Positions 13,201-26,503 of a DNA stretch of 64,000 nucleotides are shown in pieces. This DNA comes from Quillaja saponaria. Taxonomy: Eukaryota > Streptophyta > Magnoliopsida > Fabales > Quillajaceae. The position numbers and the translations under genes were made by a program. Within the stretch, counting starts at the first letter, position 1, and every line of letters begins with the position of its first letter. The stretch is taken from NCBI GenBank assembly GCA_029379385.1, contig CM055617.1:5022001-5086000 (forward strand), read 5' to 3'. Under the pieces are notes generated by a model, which was given only the letters and a program-made list of their open reading frames with translations, had not been told where the DNA came from and did no database searches.

Positions 13201-15224
13201 AACTTTCCTGAAAGAACTTGGTTTAGAAAGGGAAACACCTACACTATTATCTATATAATTAAGCATACAGGACAAACCTCTATATTGTCGATTATTGACA
13301 ACAATGGTAGGCAATATAGTAACATCACCCCGTGAACCTTTTCCAACCTACAAATCAGGTATAAATAAGAATTTATATGACCAATTTATCTTGATACATA
13401 AATTGATTACAAGACATTACTTGAGCGTCTTGCTCTTCTTTCAAAACAGGATTTTCAGAATCGTCAGCTGGGTCTCCCATGCACTTTTCTATCTTTTTAA
13501 TATCAAGTCCTGCAGATATTGGAAATTTGTTTTCAAAAATAATTATTTATCAATATATGGTATCCTAAATAGAAATAGATGCAATGAGATCAACATACCA
13601 AGTGATTTTATAACACCATCTGCACATTCCTTGTTGTATTTCTTTTCCTTCATGGGACATCTAATTTGAAAGTCAGTTACATAGTCCCACCACACCCAGG
13701 GCTTTTTGGTTTCCTTAGCCACTTTAAAAACACAAAGCTGCCTTAAATTCTCGAGAACCACATCTCTCCCTTCATAACCTGTGCTGAAGTCCTGCTCAGG
13801 ATCAGGAGCGCAATATCTTCCATGATTTATACACTGGGACTTGCACTGTTTGCTTATAGTAAATGCATGGGGGCAATACCAAGTTATATAATGGGGTGTA
13901 AACTGAGTGTAACCGCCTTTCTCCAGTATCTGTGCTGCACCCTTAAAATCCTTCACAAATTCCATTAACATATCACATTTAACCCCACATTCGTCATTGC
14001 TGTTGGTCCATAACTCATACTCCACACGATCATCTGGGTGCGGAACGGCTTCTCTCCAGTCAAGATTTATATTGACCATCTCCCCACCACTTATTGCTTT
14101 CTTTAATGTTTCACCAAAACTTTTTTCTATGAGTGCAGAGGGTATTGTTATGTTCTCTATGTACTTTGCAGATGATCCATCCTCTTCAGGTGAGTCCATA
14201 GTAATTAATGCTTCTTCGATGTTATCTGCAACAAGAACAGCAGAAGCTCCAGCCTTCTGGGCATTCCAGACCTTTAATGCGAAGAAGCAATCTACAAGGA
14301 ACAGAAAAGAGCTAAGAATCTGTCTCCAAAAGAAAAATGCTATGCATAACCCCAATTTCTTGGTTTAGACTGAAAGGAACATTCACTCACAATTAAAGGA
14401 TATTGCAACTAGTCACACATTGTGGAATGTTTTTAACATTGACTAATATTAGTAAACCTATTGACAATATCAATAAAGTGAAGCCTACTCAAATTCAAAG
14501 AAGCTTCAAACAAGAGTGAAAAAGTGGAGATCAATCAAAATAATGGCAGTCACTCAGTCTTATATTGCCCAACAACCCAATTATAACAGAATCAAAGAAG
14601 AGTATAAGCAAGTAAAAATGAAACAGATTTATGTGAAAGATGCCCCCTTTTACACATAAAGGGGAAGAAAAAAAAGAAGAGAAAAAACAACTTGAAATCT
14701 CAAGCTCAAGATAAGAACTATCGGACCATACAGAACAGTTGTTCAACCAAAGGAGAAGGTGAGTCTCTTCCATCAACCAAAATTGGCTAAAAAAGTGAAA
14801 ATTGCTCAAACATTTGAAAAGGGGACATCCAAATTAAACAAATAACAAGCTCATGCAGCTTCAATCCTCAAAATATCTAGCAAATTAATCAAAGCTACAA
14901 AGGATTACCTCCACGATCGACCAAAAGTAAGGTAGGGAGTGCTCCAGGCTTCTTTTGGAACGATATACCAAACTCATCAAACCCTTTACAACCCTTTTGG
15001 TTATCCTTAGGATAAACTACAGTACCGGCCATGCTGCCCCCATACTGAGGTATACCAAAGTTTCCAATCGCGCTATCATGCGTACCCTTAATTTTCTCCG
15101 GCGATGTCACTGTCAAGCTGTTCTTCTCCACCACAAATCTTGCCATTGACAAAGGCATCAAAGATAGCAACAGAAACCCTAAAAAGCATCTCAGTAATGA
15201 TCTTTGGAGCTCCATTTTGTGCAT
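10288..15224 (-). CDS. Vacuolar sorting receptor (VSR/BP-80 family, VSR3/4-like)
   Basis: Type I receptor that sorts soluble vacuolar cargo in the Golgi/prevacuolar route. Twelve exons, 5' to 3': 14909-15224, 13599-14291, 13421-13509, 13278-13347, 13124-13207, 12945-13021, 12777-12858, 12266-12348, 12103-12169, 10923-11051, 10722-10834 and 10288-10386. They total 1902 nt (633 aa) and all phases agree. Order of parts: signal peptide (a second ATG at 15215 is also usable), protease-associated domain beginning [19 protein letters not shown], the central VSR domain ([41 protein letters not shown]), Cys-rich EGF-like repeats ([45 protein letters not shown]), a membrane span ([20 protein letters not shown]) and a cytosolic tail with the YMPL sorting motif, ending NEERA. 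Subclass is judged from remembered Arabidopsis sequences. No defect was seen. Confidence 0.95.
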
Positions 15225-17966
15225 CTTTTACAGAAAGACTGAGACGACGCTAGAAATATCAATTGGTTGAACACAGAAGAAAAATTGTGACTTTTTTTTA
15301 TACAATGAAAGTAGATGCCCTAAAAAAACAAAGTGGGAATCTGCCAAAAAAAACAATTTTGAGGATTTTATCCAAGGTTGTGTTACAAAGAAAGCCAATG
15401 TCTTACTGGGAAATTTTCGAAACGCAAGGATCTCCGTTGGTTTGTAAAGGCTCACAAGGTAACCAAATATAATGGAAGTAGTATCATTGACTATCAAGTC
15501 TCGACGTTTTCAATGCCATTGACAAAAACTGTAGGATTAGTATTTTTTTAAGGAAAATATTTTTGGCCAAACACAATAAATTCAATTTTGTATTACTTTC
15601 CAATCATGTATTTTAGTTTTAATCAATTTTTCTATTCAGATTTCTTATTCTCTGGTTTTCTATCACATTAAGCAAACAAATTTGTTTGGTTCCTTATTAC
15701 AAAAACAAAGTATTAATTTCCAGCAAAAATAAATAAAAAAATGAGAAAAAAATAATGAGATTAATTACATTTTAATTTATAAGCTGTCACGTATTTTGTA
15801 ATAACACTATAAATAATTCATTAGGGACATAACTTCGTATTTAAGTCATAATTAACTAACCACTACTCATTTTAATTAATTATTAAATTTAACAAATTAA
15901 CTTATTTTTATTATTTTTTATTTATTTATATTTTATATTTGTATATCTTATTCTATGAAACTAAACTCTTTATATTTATCCAATCTTAACATACATAAAT
16001 AATATTTGAATTTTTATAATTTTATTTTCTTGTAATAATATTTAAACTATTAATAAATTTACTTATATTATTTTAGTCATTTATAAAAATTATACAAGAT
16101 GTTACTTTATTTTATATTTAATGATAATATTTTTATCAAAGTTTTTGTTTTATTATTATTATATTACATATTAAATAATACTAAAATTAAATAAATATAG
16201 AGATTTTAATTTCAAGAAAAAAAAAAGATAAATAAAATAAACAAGAGATAGAAAATAAAAAATAAAAGATAAAAACTTATAATAAAGATAGTTTAGTATT
16301 TTCTAAGTTAATATATTAGATTTTATAATTAATTTAAATGGTTAAAAATTATTTATTAATTAGGACAAAAATAAAAAAATTATGAACTGAATTTGATAAT
16401 TCGTCAAAATTAATAAAAACAAATAATAAATTTTGAGAAAAAGTACAATTGACTCAAAAGCAAAAAAGTTTATACCTTTCTAGCTTATTAATTTTTTCAT
16501 ATTATTCTTAGATAACAATTTTTTATATACCTAATGCCAAATTTATTAAAAATATTCTTTATTTTGCAGAGATATAAATTGATTTATATATTTCTTAACT
16601 TATTTATCCTTATCTATTTATCTACCTATATTATACTAAAAATATATGAGCACACGATTTGCACACACGTTTTCTCATTGCGATAACATTGTTAATATTA
16701 TATTGAAAATTAGAATGCAAAGGACCACCACTCTCTTTTCTTCTATTCATAGTAGGCCCACAGTTATCCTATGTGGCGATTGCTTATATATTGCAATGAC
16801 TCACTGCAACCAATCACGTAGAGACACCTCCTACCATGAAAGAAAACTTATCTGCCTTGTTGTAACCCAAAAGAAATACGTGTTATGCTCTTGCATGTTG
16901 CGATTGACAATTGAAAGGCATGTTTATGTCCAAGGCCATGTGAGCAGCAACCACGATCCATGGAGCGGATTGTGATCGACTCGAGCAATTTTAATTTAAA
17001 TAAATTGAATTAGATCGATTATTACATATATTTTTAGTCATTTAAAATTAACCGAATCAATTATAATTAATTTACAAATAAAATCTATATTGTAAGTTTG
17101 ATTTAGTTGAAAGTTTAAAATTGATTATACCACATGATGCTCACCTTACAATTAGTTAATTTATCTTTTATTTTTTAAGCCAAACATATTTGTTTTTCCT
17201 AATTTTAAGTTCAAATATAACAAAATACTTATTTAAAATATATTTTTTTTAATTTCAAATTTAAATATGTATTTCTTCTTAATTTTAAGTGCAAAGACGA
17301 AAACATACCCATCCATCTCATTCTCCTCATCTTCTCGACTTAAAATTACTACGATTTTAATATGTATGCTTGCACCACGTGGCTCGTCTACTAATCGTCC
17401 ATGTCACTAACCACCCTCTAACCTACCCAGAGATCAACGGTTCTCGTTATAGTCTTTGTTTGCTTGCAGGTGTGCCTAAATTGTTGTTATTGACAAGGAG
17501 AATTGGCAAATGAAAATGGATTCTCTCATGATTTATATATTGCAAGCACCAACAACTTCTGAATGCAATTAAATTTGCTTTAAATGACCATGAAATCAAA
17601 CAATTAAGACTAAACAGAAAGACAATGAATAGAAAGAAAGACAAAAGTCAATATCAGAAGGCTAATTACACCTTTTTTTTCTGCAATTGAGGTTGATGTA
17701 CAAAAACATGCCTAGTGAGAATCATGAAAGGAGAATTACACTTGGACTATATTTGAGCTTGTCATATTTCCCTTCTAAACCAACCAGGTGCTACTTTAAG
17801 CCCTCATGTGATCGATATGATCGATTTTTGGGGTGACTGTCCAGGGTCTTATTTTCCAACCTCTCCTTATACCGTCTTCAAAATTGTTCTTCCCTTTACA
17901 TGGGAAATTTTTTTTATAGCTACCTTCTAAATTCTTAGGAACATTCTTGGTTTGGAGAAGTCTTCA
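15225..17966. other. AT-rich intergenic region
   Basis: Contains the VSR promoter/5' UTR at its left end and probably the 3' UTR of the DUF936 gene at its right end. An AT-rich inverted-repeat element at about 15783-16456 is listed separately. A 109-codon plus-strand ORF at 16646-16975 has mixed composition and no domain I recognise, and I treat it as chance. Confidence 0.55.
15783..16456. mobile_element. AT-rich MITE-like element with long imperfect terminal inverted repeats, copy 1
   Basis: Shares a colinear set of words with 42313-42935: TATGAAACTAAACTCTTTATATT, an ACATATTAAA-type block next to ACTAAAATT.AATAAATAT, AAGAGATAGAAA and AAAACTTATAATAA. The reverse complement of its right end (AGTCAATTGTACTTTTTCTC ... 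AATTATCAAATTCAG) resembles the left end of both copies, giving imperfect inverted repeats of roughly 100-150 bp. There is no coding capacity. Boundaries are approximate and no target-site duplication was identified. A non-autonomous DNA transposon is inferred from this structure; the superfamily is unknown. Confidence 0.5.
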
Positions 17967-20900
17967 TCATTCAACTGTTGCATTTACACTTTCCAGAGCC
18001 ATGCAAGTTCTTTCAACATTCTTCAAGAGGAATCCATATATTTTGTTCCTGACCCTCCCATAAGCTTCTAATTCAGAATTCTCTAATGTGGAACCTTCTT
18101 GACTTCCATCCATAACATCTAACCAGTCATTTACTCTTTTCATCTGACGCATCATCTCAGCTACTTCACTATCTGATTTGGACATTGTTTTGCTCTTAAC
18201 ATCATCTAAGTAGTTCTCGACGTGAGCCAAAAACCATTTTCTACATTCTTCTTGCAAAGTATTTGTCAGATCAGCAGCTGCATCTATAGTACTTCCCTTC
18301 ATCCAATCGGGTATACTGTAGTCAGTTGCCAATCCAATCTGCACCTCTCTATTATTCCTTTGCATTCCAACAAAACACATACCCTTTGGTTTATTACCTG
18401 AATTTGTACTTGATTTTCTCATTGTCTCTTCTGACTGCATAGAAATACTACTAGGGGAAGAATATGATGGGCTAAGATCGGATGCCAAAGCCTGCTTAAC
18501 CCAGGATATTGCGTTCTTCTTTCGGTCCGATGCAAGTTTCAGTGCTTCACTGATAGAACCCGAGCTACAAGGATCACTGTCATTATCTCTTAGCGGACTA
18601 ATACATCTTAGTGACTGAACTATTAATGAAGTCTGATTCAAGTTGTCTTGAAGACTGAAGAACGTATCAACTGATGGTTGCTGATTACCTCCCTTGGCTG
18701 ACTGCAGCTCTGAATATGTACTGAAAAGCATAGAGGGTTAGTAGTTAGTACCACTAGGTGGCTCTGTTTACAAACAAACGCAACTTAATTTGCTTGTGAG
18801 TTGTGACTGATAGGATAGGACACAGAAACATCAATAAAAGTGATTAATGCAAGCTAGGAAACGAGAGATATTCAGTTATTCACCAACAAAATTAGATTTC
18901 TGTGTCTACTAAGTAGTACTGCAATAGTATGCAGGAAAAGCAAAGAAACTGCAATTGTAAAGGTTCCTTAAGCTCAAATTGGCTATTTGTGAGGGTAGAA
19001 ACATAAGTTTCACTCCTATTAAGAGATAGACATGTGGAGAGATAAACCAACGATATTTTCTTGATGCAACTTCCTTCAGAGAACTTCAACCAATCTCCAA
19101 AGAATCTCAATTTCAGTGATGCTAGAATAGAACCTATTCTTCTGCTTCAGCTCATTGTCAGGAGAACTGGGTAATGCTGTCCATCCAATAATTCTTTAAT
19201 CTTTATATCACGCCTTACACACAGGCCTCTCTTGGGTTCTTAACATAAAAAGATGGTCTAGTACTGACTACTACGCGTCAGTCTTTTCCTGTCAATTTCA
19301 ATGTAGTGTTAAATAATGCACGTCCACTAGTCCCTGTGAAGGTCTTAGTCTATTGTTTCTTCTAGATATATTTAAGTAATCAGTATTATTTGGTCAGAAC
19401 TGTGAACCTTAGTTCAAATCGTGCATACTCTTTTCCATCTGTCCTCTGAAAAGAAAAAAAGATCGACTATGCTTTCTTAATCATCTTAATATACTTAGTA
19501 CACATAACTTTGTCATAAATTATACTATCCCATGGATGTTATGTTTGTAGATACAGGACTCTTGTAGAGGATATATATGGTCTCAGAACCTTAAATTCTG
19601 ATCTTAAGAGAAAGCCATGTCATCTAAACAAGGAAAATATACTTCTGGATATTATAAGTTTTGGAAATAAAATTTAGCATAAAAGCTGTTCAAAAATGGA
19701 CAGAAAAACCCAGCACAAGAATAACAAACTATCATGCACAAATACATTCTAGAAGTGGAGTTTAAATTCAAGACTTAGGAGTAGTATGGTAGGTCTTATC
19801 TGCATTGTCCTTGCATGAAATCTCATCAAATTCCCTTCCATATATGAAATAAAAAACAACAGAAGGTTAGCGAATAGGAATAAAATCCTTTAGAAACCTT
19901 TATGAACTATAATTATCCAAGAGATTGTTGCATACCAACTCAGCGCATACATATACACACCTTAAGCATTTGAGAATTCTCTCAGCAGCTGAAGCCTCTT
20001 GTAGAGCCTCAACAGCAGCAGTCAAAGCTGCTTCTTTGTGCCTTAAGACCTCCTGCAGACAACAGGTTCTTATGATCTCTTCTCTTTTTAGTTTCTGAAA
20101 TGGAAAGGAACAAACAAACAAGTCTGATGCATAGATATGATTCAGTTAAGCAGGATACCTTGCCATGGTTCACTAAGATTGAGGGGAGAGAACTCCATAA
20201 TATCTTTGTATCTTCCCTTTTCTTGTCATTGTCCAAAGTGAGCATTGCTTCAGAATCTGAGGATTTCTCAGAATGTTTTGTTGATATAGAGATTTTATTC
20301 TTGTTGGAAGTCTTAACAGATTGTGGAGTTACACCAATATCTTTTACTTTAGTTTTGGAGTTTGGATTGTCCTCAGAGCAGCTGTCATACCCAGCTGAAC
20401 GAACTGGGGAAACCTGTCAATGCAGAGAAAGGCAATTCTTTAGCTATGGAAGCCAAAAATCTAGATTACTGTTATGGACCACAGAGAGCACACTATTTGA
20501 CATAATTCAGTTTTTTTTTTTCTTGATTACGCCCATATATGTTAATTAAGCATCAGCTATCCTTTCTCATATTCATTAAAAGTTAAATTACTGCTAACAT
20601 AAAGAAAAGTGGTAGGGAAGTGGGGGCACACTCTTTGGAATAGTTAAACAAGTAAAGGATGCATGTTATATCTACCTTCAAGAAAAAACCCAAATCTGGA
20701 TATAATTTTTTTTTTCTTTCCATAATCGAAGAACTTTTGCAAACTTCATCAAACATTAAAATTTAGACTCTAATAAGCATAATTGATTCAATTCTATGAA
20801 TTAATTTGTATCCTCGACTCCAACTGAGTCTTGACATTGTATCTGCATGAGATAAGTGGTCAATCAAAAGCCAGTGGGACACTTACACAAGCACTACGGC

Positions 20901-21543
20901 TACGACAGGTTGGTTTCCTTCCCTGCTTAAGAACTGCTGAGATCTCTCTGCCATTCCAGCTTCTTCTCTTGGTTGTTGGTACAGACGAGTAAGATGATAC
21001 TGAAATTTCAAAATCACTATCTCTTTCCCTATGAACTCTGGATGTTCTACCTGCATTGTTATTTGGGTGGACTTTTGATGCACTTAAAGAGCGAAATTTT
21101 TCCCGCGGCTTCTTCTCCCTAGAATCATTTGTTTCCATTATTGACAAGTGATTAGACAATCCGTGCAAATCTATCAGTTTATCTATTGCAACAAGATCTT
21201 TAGGCTTTCCAACACAGAGATGCCGACCTGGTACGGGTTTTATACCTCTAATCTTTGGAACCAGATGAGTTGACTCCAATTTTTCAACATATATTAGCTG
21301 CCCAATTTGCAATTTGTTACTAAGGACCATCTCATCCTCTTCTTGGGGTAAAGATACAAATGTGGCATGTGAAGAATCGGAAACCTTCAAGTAAAACCCC
21401 TGGTTAGGCCAAAGGTCATCCTCTGCCATTACAGGGATTATGCTTCTAATTTGTAACAAAGAGGGTTTTCTCTGTTCCGGTTCATTTTCCATATTCATTT
21501 CTCCAAGAAGCTTCAGAAGGACCCCAGAAGCCAAATTTGCCAT
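17967..21543 (-). CDS. DUF936-family plant protein
   Basis: Plant-specific family of unknown biochemical function. Four exons: 20887-21543, 20159-20413, 19961-20052 and 17967-18720, total 1758 nt (585 aa), in phase throughout. The N-terminus (MANLASGVLLKLLGEMN, then SLLQIRSIIPVMAEDDLWPN, GFYLKVSDSSHATFVSLP and LIYVEKLE) is the conserved start of the family and fixes the start codon at 21543. A basic, Ser-rich linker (REKFRSLSASK, TTKRRSWNGREIS) leads to a short Ala/Glu-rich exon (LRHKEAALTAAVEALQEASA) and a helical C-terminal domain (LASDRKKNAISWVKQALASD, WFLAHVENYLDDV, RMK-rich segment, YGFLLKNVERTCMALE). There is no signal peptide or membrane segment. The gene looks intact. Confidence 0.88.
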
Positions 21544-22269
21544 TTTTCGTTTAGAATTTAGAAACACTAAAATCAAGAGGATGATAAGCAAACCCTAATC
21601 TTTCTTATACAAAATATATCATACACAGTAGTTCCTTTGCAAATGTCTCTCTTTGGAATAATCTGAAGAAACCCAGTAAAGAATGGACCTAGTTCATGAA
21701 TAAAATTGTACTGGTTCGTGGAAGAAATTAGGTTTTTGACGTTGCTAAAAATCCAAGATAATAGGTTTTCAGAATTCAAACAGCAGCATAGCTTCTCTTA
21801 AAATAAGAATTTTTTTTAGCAGAAAAAAAAATCCGGATTCTTATCTGCAATGAAAATTAGGGGGTTCTGAAGGAGAAAGGACTTTTCAATATTTTTCTAC
21901 AAACTCGCCCGCCATAGAAGGTGGAACTTTGAGAGATCGTTAAAACCGTTGGTCGCGTTTGACCGAAAATGAAAATAATTAAAACAGTTGTGCTGTGTTG
22001 GATCTTGATCTGGTAGTTAGGGTCGGACCGTATTTTGGTTGGGTTAGACTTGGACGAATTTTCTTTCTTTATTTTTATTTTCATTATTACTTTTAACACT
22101 TCTCTGTCTATTGTAAATAATACCCGATGAATTTCTTGTTAATGATTCTTGGCATTTAGCCGTTATTCTCTTTGGATGTTCATTATGGAGTGAAAGTTAG
22201 AAATATGACTGCAATGAACCGATTTTATTTTTACCTTAAATTTTCTCTGTAAACTAATTTACGTATTGA

Positions 22270-22325
22270 TTTATAGTAACAATATTAGTAATTCAATTTT
22301 ATAGTAACAATATTAGTAATTCAAT
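22270..22325. repeat. Perfect 28-bp tandem repeat, two units
   Basis: Two identical, directly adjacent 28-base units (each beginning TTTATAGTAACAATATTAG) span 22270-22297 and 22298-22325. The lack of divergence suggests a recent duplication. Confidence 0.9.
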
Positions 22326-22705
22326 GCAATATGAAAGAATTGCAATTTAAGTTGGAAAATTTTGAATTTCATTGACGAACTCTTTTTACCACAATTACAT
22401 CCATGACTTTTATTAATGTAAAATTTCCAAATTCTAACTTTTCATCCTAATCTTGGATTGCGTTGCAGATTTGTCTTTCGAGATTAATGTTAATTAGTAA
22501 ACTCAAGCACACAAATTCCAACATTGCATGTTAGTAAATTAAACTTGCACAGAATAGATAGCTTTCTATGACAATCCATCTTGATTGTTTTGGATGCCTA
22601 GCTACGTGCTCGCCTTGGTGAATTTGTCTTCCCAATTAAGCGTACTCTTTTGGATATGCTATTTCTTCAAAGGCACCCTAACAAAGTAACAAGTAACAAC
22701 CACAA

Positions 22706-22727
22706 CTCTCTCTCTCTCTCTCTCTCT
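22706..22727. repeat. (CT)11 microsatellite
   Basis: Eleven uninterrupted CT dinucleotides lie about 0.5 kb upstream of the beta-xylosidase start. Confidence 0.95.
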
Positions 22728-23175
22728 AAATAACCTACAAATATAATTCTATATGATAAACATGTAGCTTTCTTGAAAATGAATTATTTTGCAATGGGGC
22801 ATTGCCTAATTTGTTCCATATTTATGTTACTCCAAACTGTTTAGGCAGATTGGGGAGTTAATTAGCAAGATGACATGCATTTGTGTCCACTCTATCTTTT
22901 CCTCCAATTTTGCATATTGCGTAAATTTCATACTAAGTTTTGATTGTTTCCCAATGAAGAATTGGGACCATGATGTGATTAAACATGAATGATAGGCATA
23001 AGTTGGACCATGTAGCACATACAAGTGCCATTGAAATAGCTAAAGAAGCTAGCTTTAATCTGCTTTTATTTTGCCTAAGCATTACAAATCACAAGAACCT
23101 TACCTAAAGCATGAAAAGGGAAATTGGAAAGCGCTTGTAAGTTGCAAACCCTTAGGTTCAAGTTCTATAGTTCTA

Positions 23176-23184
23176 CTATAAATA
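23176..23184 (+). promoter_or_regulatory. Probable TATA box of the beta-xylosidase gene
   Basis: CTATAAATA lies 64-72 bases upstream of the ATG at 23248, a normal distance for a plant gene with a short 5' UTR. No transcript data are available. Confidence 0.6.
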
Positions 23185-23247
23185 TCAAGGCCAGTGTTTG
23201 TAATCTCCTTATAACCAAAGTAAAAATAAAGCCAAGTTTGGGAAAAA

Positions 23248-26139
23248 ATGAGAACCCCACTTCTCTTATTCCTTTGCCTTTCCTTTCTAATAATCCCAAT
23301 TGCCACACAAAACTATGCTTGTCACAAGGGCTCCTCTCAGTTCCCATTTTGCAACACTTCCTTATCTTATGAGGACAGAGCGAAGGACTTGGTGTCACGC
23401 CTTACTCTACAAGAAAAAGTGCAACAATTAGTGAATGCTGCTGCTGGAATTTCGCGGCTTGGTGTGCCTGCTTATGAGTGGTGGTCTGAGGCACTTCATG
23501 GAGTCTCCAATGTTGGGCCAGGCACACGCTTTAATGCTACTGTGCCTGGTGCTACTAGCTTTCCAGCAGTGATACTGTCAGCCGCCAGTTTTAATGCAAC
23601 TTTGTGGTACAAGATGGGGCAGGTCGTGTCAAATGAGGCTCGAGCCATGTACAATGTGGGGTTAGCTGGTTTGACATATTGGAGTCCTAATATCAATGTG
23701 TTCCGCGACCCAAGATGGGGGCGTGGCCAGGAAACGCCAGGGGAAGATCCATTGGTGGTGTCTAGTTATGCTGTGAAGTATGTCCGTGGTCTACAAGAAG
23801 TTGGTACTGATGCAGGAAATTCAACAGGTGATAGGCTTAAGGTTTCAAGCTGTTGCAAGCATTATACTGCTTATGATCTTGACAGTTGGAAAGGCGTTGA
23901 TCGATTTCACTTTGATGCCAAGGTACAAGAATGTTACTTAGAAATGAATATGTGACAATGCATAGAAACTTTCTTTGCTTTTTTGTCTTTTTGGTCACTA
24001 TGAGTTTAGTGCATCAGTACTGTAAGGTGAGGACAGAGGCCTAATATAAGGGTGCAAATTTAATAGTGTATGTCAATAAAAAGAGATGCTAAGAAGTTGG
24101 GACATTGCAGGTCACAAAGCAGGACTTGGAGGACACATACCAGCCACCATTTAAGAGCTGTGTGGCGGAGGGGCATGTCAGCAGTGTGATGTGTTCTTAT
24201 AATAGGGTTAATGGGATTCCCACCTGTGCTGACCCAGATCTCCTCAAAGGGGTAGTCAGGGACCAATGGGATCTAGATGGGTTTGTCTTCAATCCTAAAA
24301 CTTTCAATTTTTTTTCTCCTGTTTTTTTAGGCTGTTTTCATTCTTTGCTTTCTTACTGTACTATAACCAAGCAAAACTCCTAATTTGTTTTCATTTACTT
24401 CTAAGCAGATATATTGTCTCAGATTGTGATTCAGTGGAGGTCTATTACAATTCCATTAAATACACTAAAACACCTGAAGATGCAGTAGCTCTAGCACTAA
24501 AAGCAGGTAGGTTCACCTACAAAAGATTCTAACCAATTTGAAATCATGAATATAATTAAAACCCAAATGAAAATTTCTTTAAATTTTTCTGTTTGATCCT
24601 GCAGGTTTGAACATGAATTGTGGAACTTATCTTGGGAAATACACAGAAAATGCAGTTAAACTGAAAAAGGTGGATGAATCTACTGTAAACCAGGCCCTGA
24701 TATACAACTATGTTGTGCTGATGAGACTTGGCTTCTTTGATGGAGACCCTAAGTTGCTTCCATTTGGGAATCTTGGACCTTCTGATGTATGTACGAATGA
24801 TAATCAGCAATTAGCCCTTGATGCTGCAAAGCAAGGGATAGTTTTGTTGGAAAATAATGGAGCTCTTCCCTTATCTGCAAGTAAAATTACAAAATTAGCT
24901 GTAATTGGACCAAATGCCAATGCCACTAAAGTTATGCTTAGCAACTATGAGGGTATACCTTGTCGTATTACTAGCCCTTTACATGGCTTACAGAAATATG
25001 TTTCATCTGTAACTTATGAGCCAGGGTGTAGCAACGTCAAATGCGGTGATGAGAGCCTTATTGCAAAGGCAGCTAAAGCTGCAGCAACTGCCGATGCAGT
25101 GGTGCTAGTGGTGGGACTTGATCAGTCCATTGAGAGAGAAGGGCTGGACAGAGAAAAACTGGCATTACCAGGATTTCAAGAAAAGCTTGTGACACAAGTT
25201 ACTAATGCTAGTAAAGGAACAGTTATTATTGTTATAATGGCAGCTGGTCCCATTGACATCTCATTTGCAAAGAATTTGAGTAAAATTGGAGGAATTTTGT
25301 GGGTAGGGTATCCTGGCCAAGCAGGTGGGGATGCCATAGCACAAGTCATATTTGGAGATTACAATCCAGGTACTCTCTCATATCCTGATCATGTCATTTT
25401 GGATTTTGATTTCCTTGATATTCAGAAACTTGCTTAAAACTGTTGCTAATACAAAAATCTCTGTTTTTTAGGTGGTAGGTCTCCTTTTACATGGTACCCA
25501 CAAGAATATGCAGATCAAGTGCCTATGACAGACATGAACATGAGAGCCAATAGCAGTAGGAACTTCCCAGGAAGAACCTACCGGTTTTACACAGGGAAAA
25601 CAATCTATGAGTTTGGCCATGGTTTAAGCTACTCAACCTTCTCCCAGTTCATAACATCTGCTCCCTCCACCATACTGATCCAGCAAACTTCCTTAACTGA
25701 CCCTCATAGTATTCTCTCATCCAACTCTACCATTCAGCCTAATTTTGTGTCTAATGGTGAAGCATTAGATGTTTCAACCATAAACTGCAAGGATTTGACA
25801 ATTCTCCTTGTCATTGGTGTATCAAATAAAGGACCTATGGACGGATCTCATGTGGTATTAGTGTTCTGGAAGCCACCACCAATTTTAGAGAAATTGAGTG
25901 GAGCACCAATCAAACAGTTGATAGGATTTGAAAGGGTAGAGGTGAAGGCAGGTAAGCTTGAGCTTTTGGCAGTGAAATTGAATGTCTGCAGGGACCTAAG
26001 TCTAGTGGACAGTGAAGGATTAAGGAAGTTGGTGATAGGAGAGCACACAATCTTGGTTGGTTCCTCAAATGAGCAGCAAGTCAGACACCATATTAATGTC
26101 AGGCTGGAAGGAACTGAGACTGCAAAAGCCTTTGTATAA
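23248..26139 (+). CDS. Beta-D-xylosidase, glycoside hydrolase family 3 (BXL5-like)
   Basis: Apoplastic enzyme predicted to release xylose (possibly also arabinose) from xylan and xylo-oligosaccharides. Five exons: 23248-23922, 24111-24280, 24409-24506, 24605-25369 and 25472-26139, total 2376 nt (791 aa), phases consistent. Order of parts: signal peptide ([20 protein letters not shown]), GH3 N-terminal domain ([55 protein letters not shown]), the catalytic nucleophile Asp in YIVSDCDS near residue 287, GH3 C-terminal domain ([52 protein letters not shown]) and the fibronectin-III-like end ([32 protein letters not shown]). The C-terminal RKLV.G ... HHINVRL pattern is what I recall of AtBXL5. It looks intact. 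A fragment of its last exon recurs 0.65 kb downstream. Confidence 0.95.
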
Positions 26140-26410
26140 ACACCAAAAAGCAGCTGCGACACCACTAATATGGGCAATAATCAGCTAACTATTATTTAAA
26201 CCTTATTTACTAATAATATGTGTTCTTATATGTTCATGAAGAATATGTTGTGAGAGAAATTAGAGAGGCTTCTGTACAAAAATATATTTATCTATGTAAT
26301 ACCAACTAGTTAATTAAATCATAATGAGTGCTATATTTGGTAAGTGGGCAGGGCAGGCATCATTACAAAACCCACTAATATCAAAAACAAAACCCATTAA
26401 TATCAAAAAA

Positions 26411-26503
26411 GATCGCAAGAGGAAAGGCTTGAACCTTCGACCCTTCGACCCGTCGACCTTGTGGTTAAGGACTACACACACCAGCCAACTGAGCTACTCC
26501 AGC
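26411..26503 (-). repeat. tRNA-derived relic or SINE head
   Basis: Read on the minus strand, the segment starts GCTGGAGTAGCTCAGTTGG, a good A-box/D-arm, and contains AGGTTCAAGCC, a good B-box/T-arm. The anticodon arm has a stem close to that of plant tRNA-Asn, but position 33 is C instead of U. GGTCGA/GGGTCGAA-like units are repeated before the T-arm, lengthening the variable region. It therefore cannot fold as a normal tRNA. It is either a tRNA pseudogene or the head of a tRNA-derived SINE; the T-rich sequence after it on the minus strand fits either. Confidence 0.55.

Larger units (their letters stand above)
21544..23247. other. Intergenic region between divergent DUF936 and beta-xylosidase genes
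   Basis: Divergent promoter region of about 1.7 kb. It contains a perfect 28-bp tandem repeat (22270-22325), a CT microsatellite (22706-22727) and a TATA-like box near 23176, all listed separately. No ORF of interest was seen. Confidence 0.6.

Noticed and set aside
13997..14368. 123-codon ORF antisense to the second VSR exon
   Set aside because: It is the shadow of a conserved coding exon on the opposite strand.
16646..16975. 109-codon plus-strand ORF
   Set aside because: No domain, irregular composition and no promoter or splice support; length alone is not convincing.
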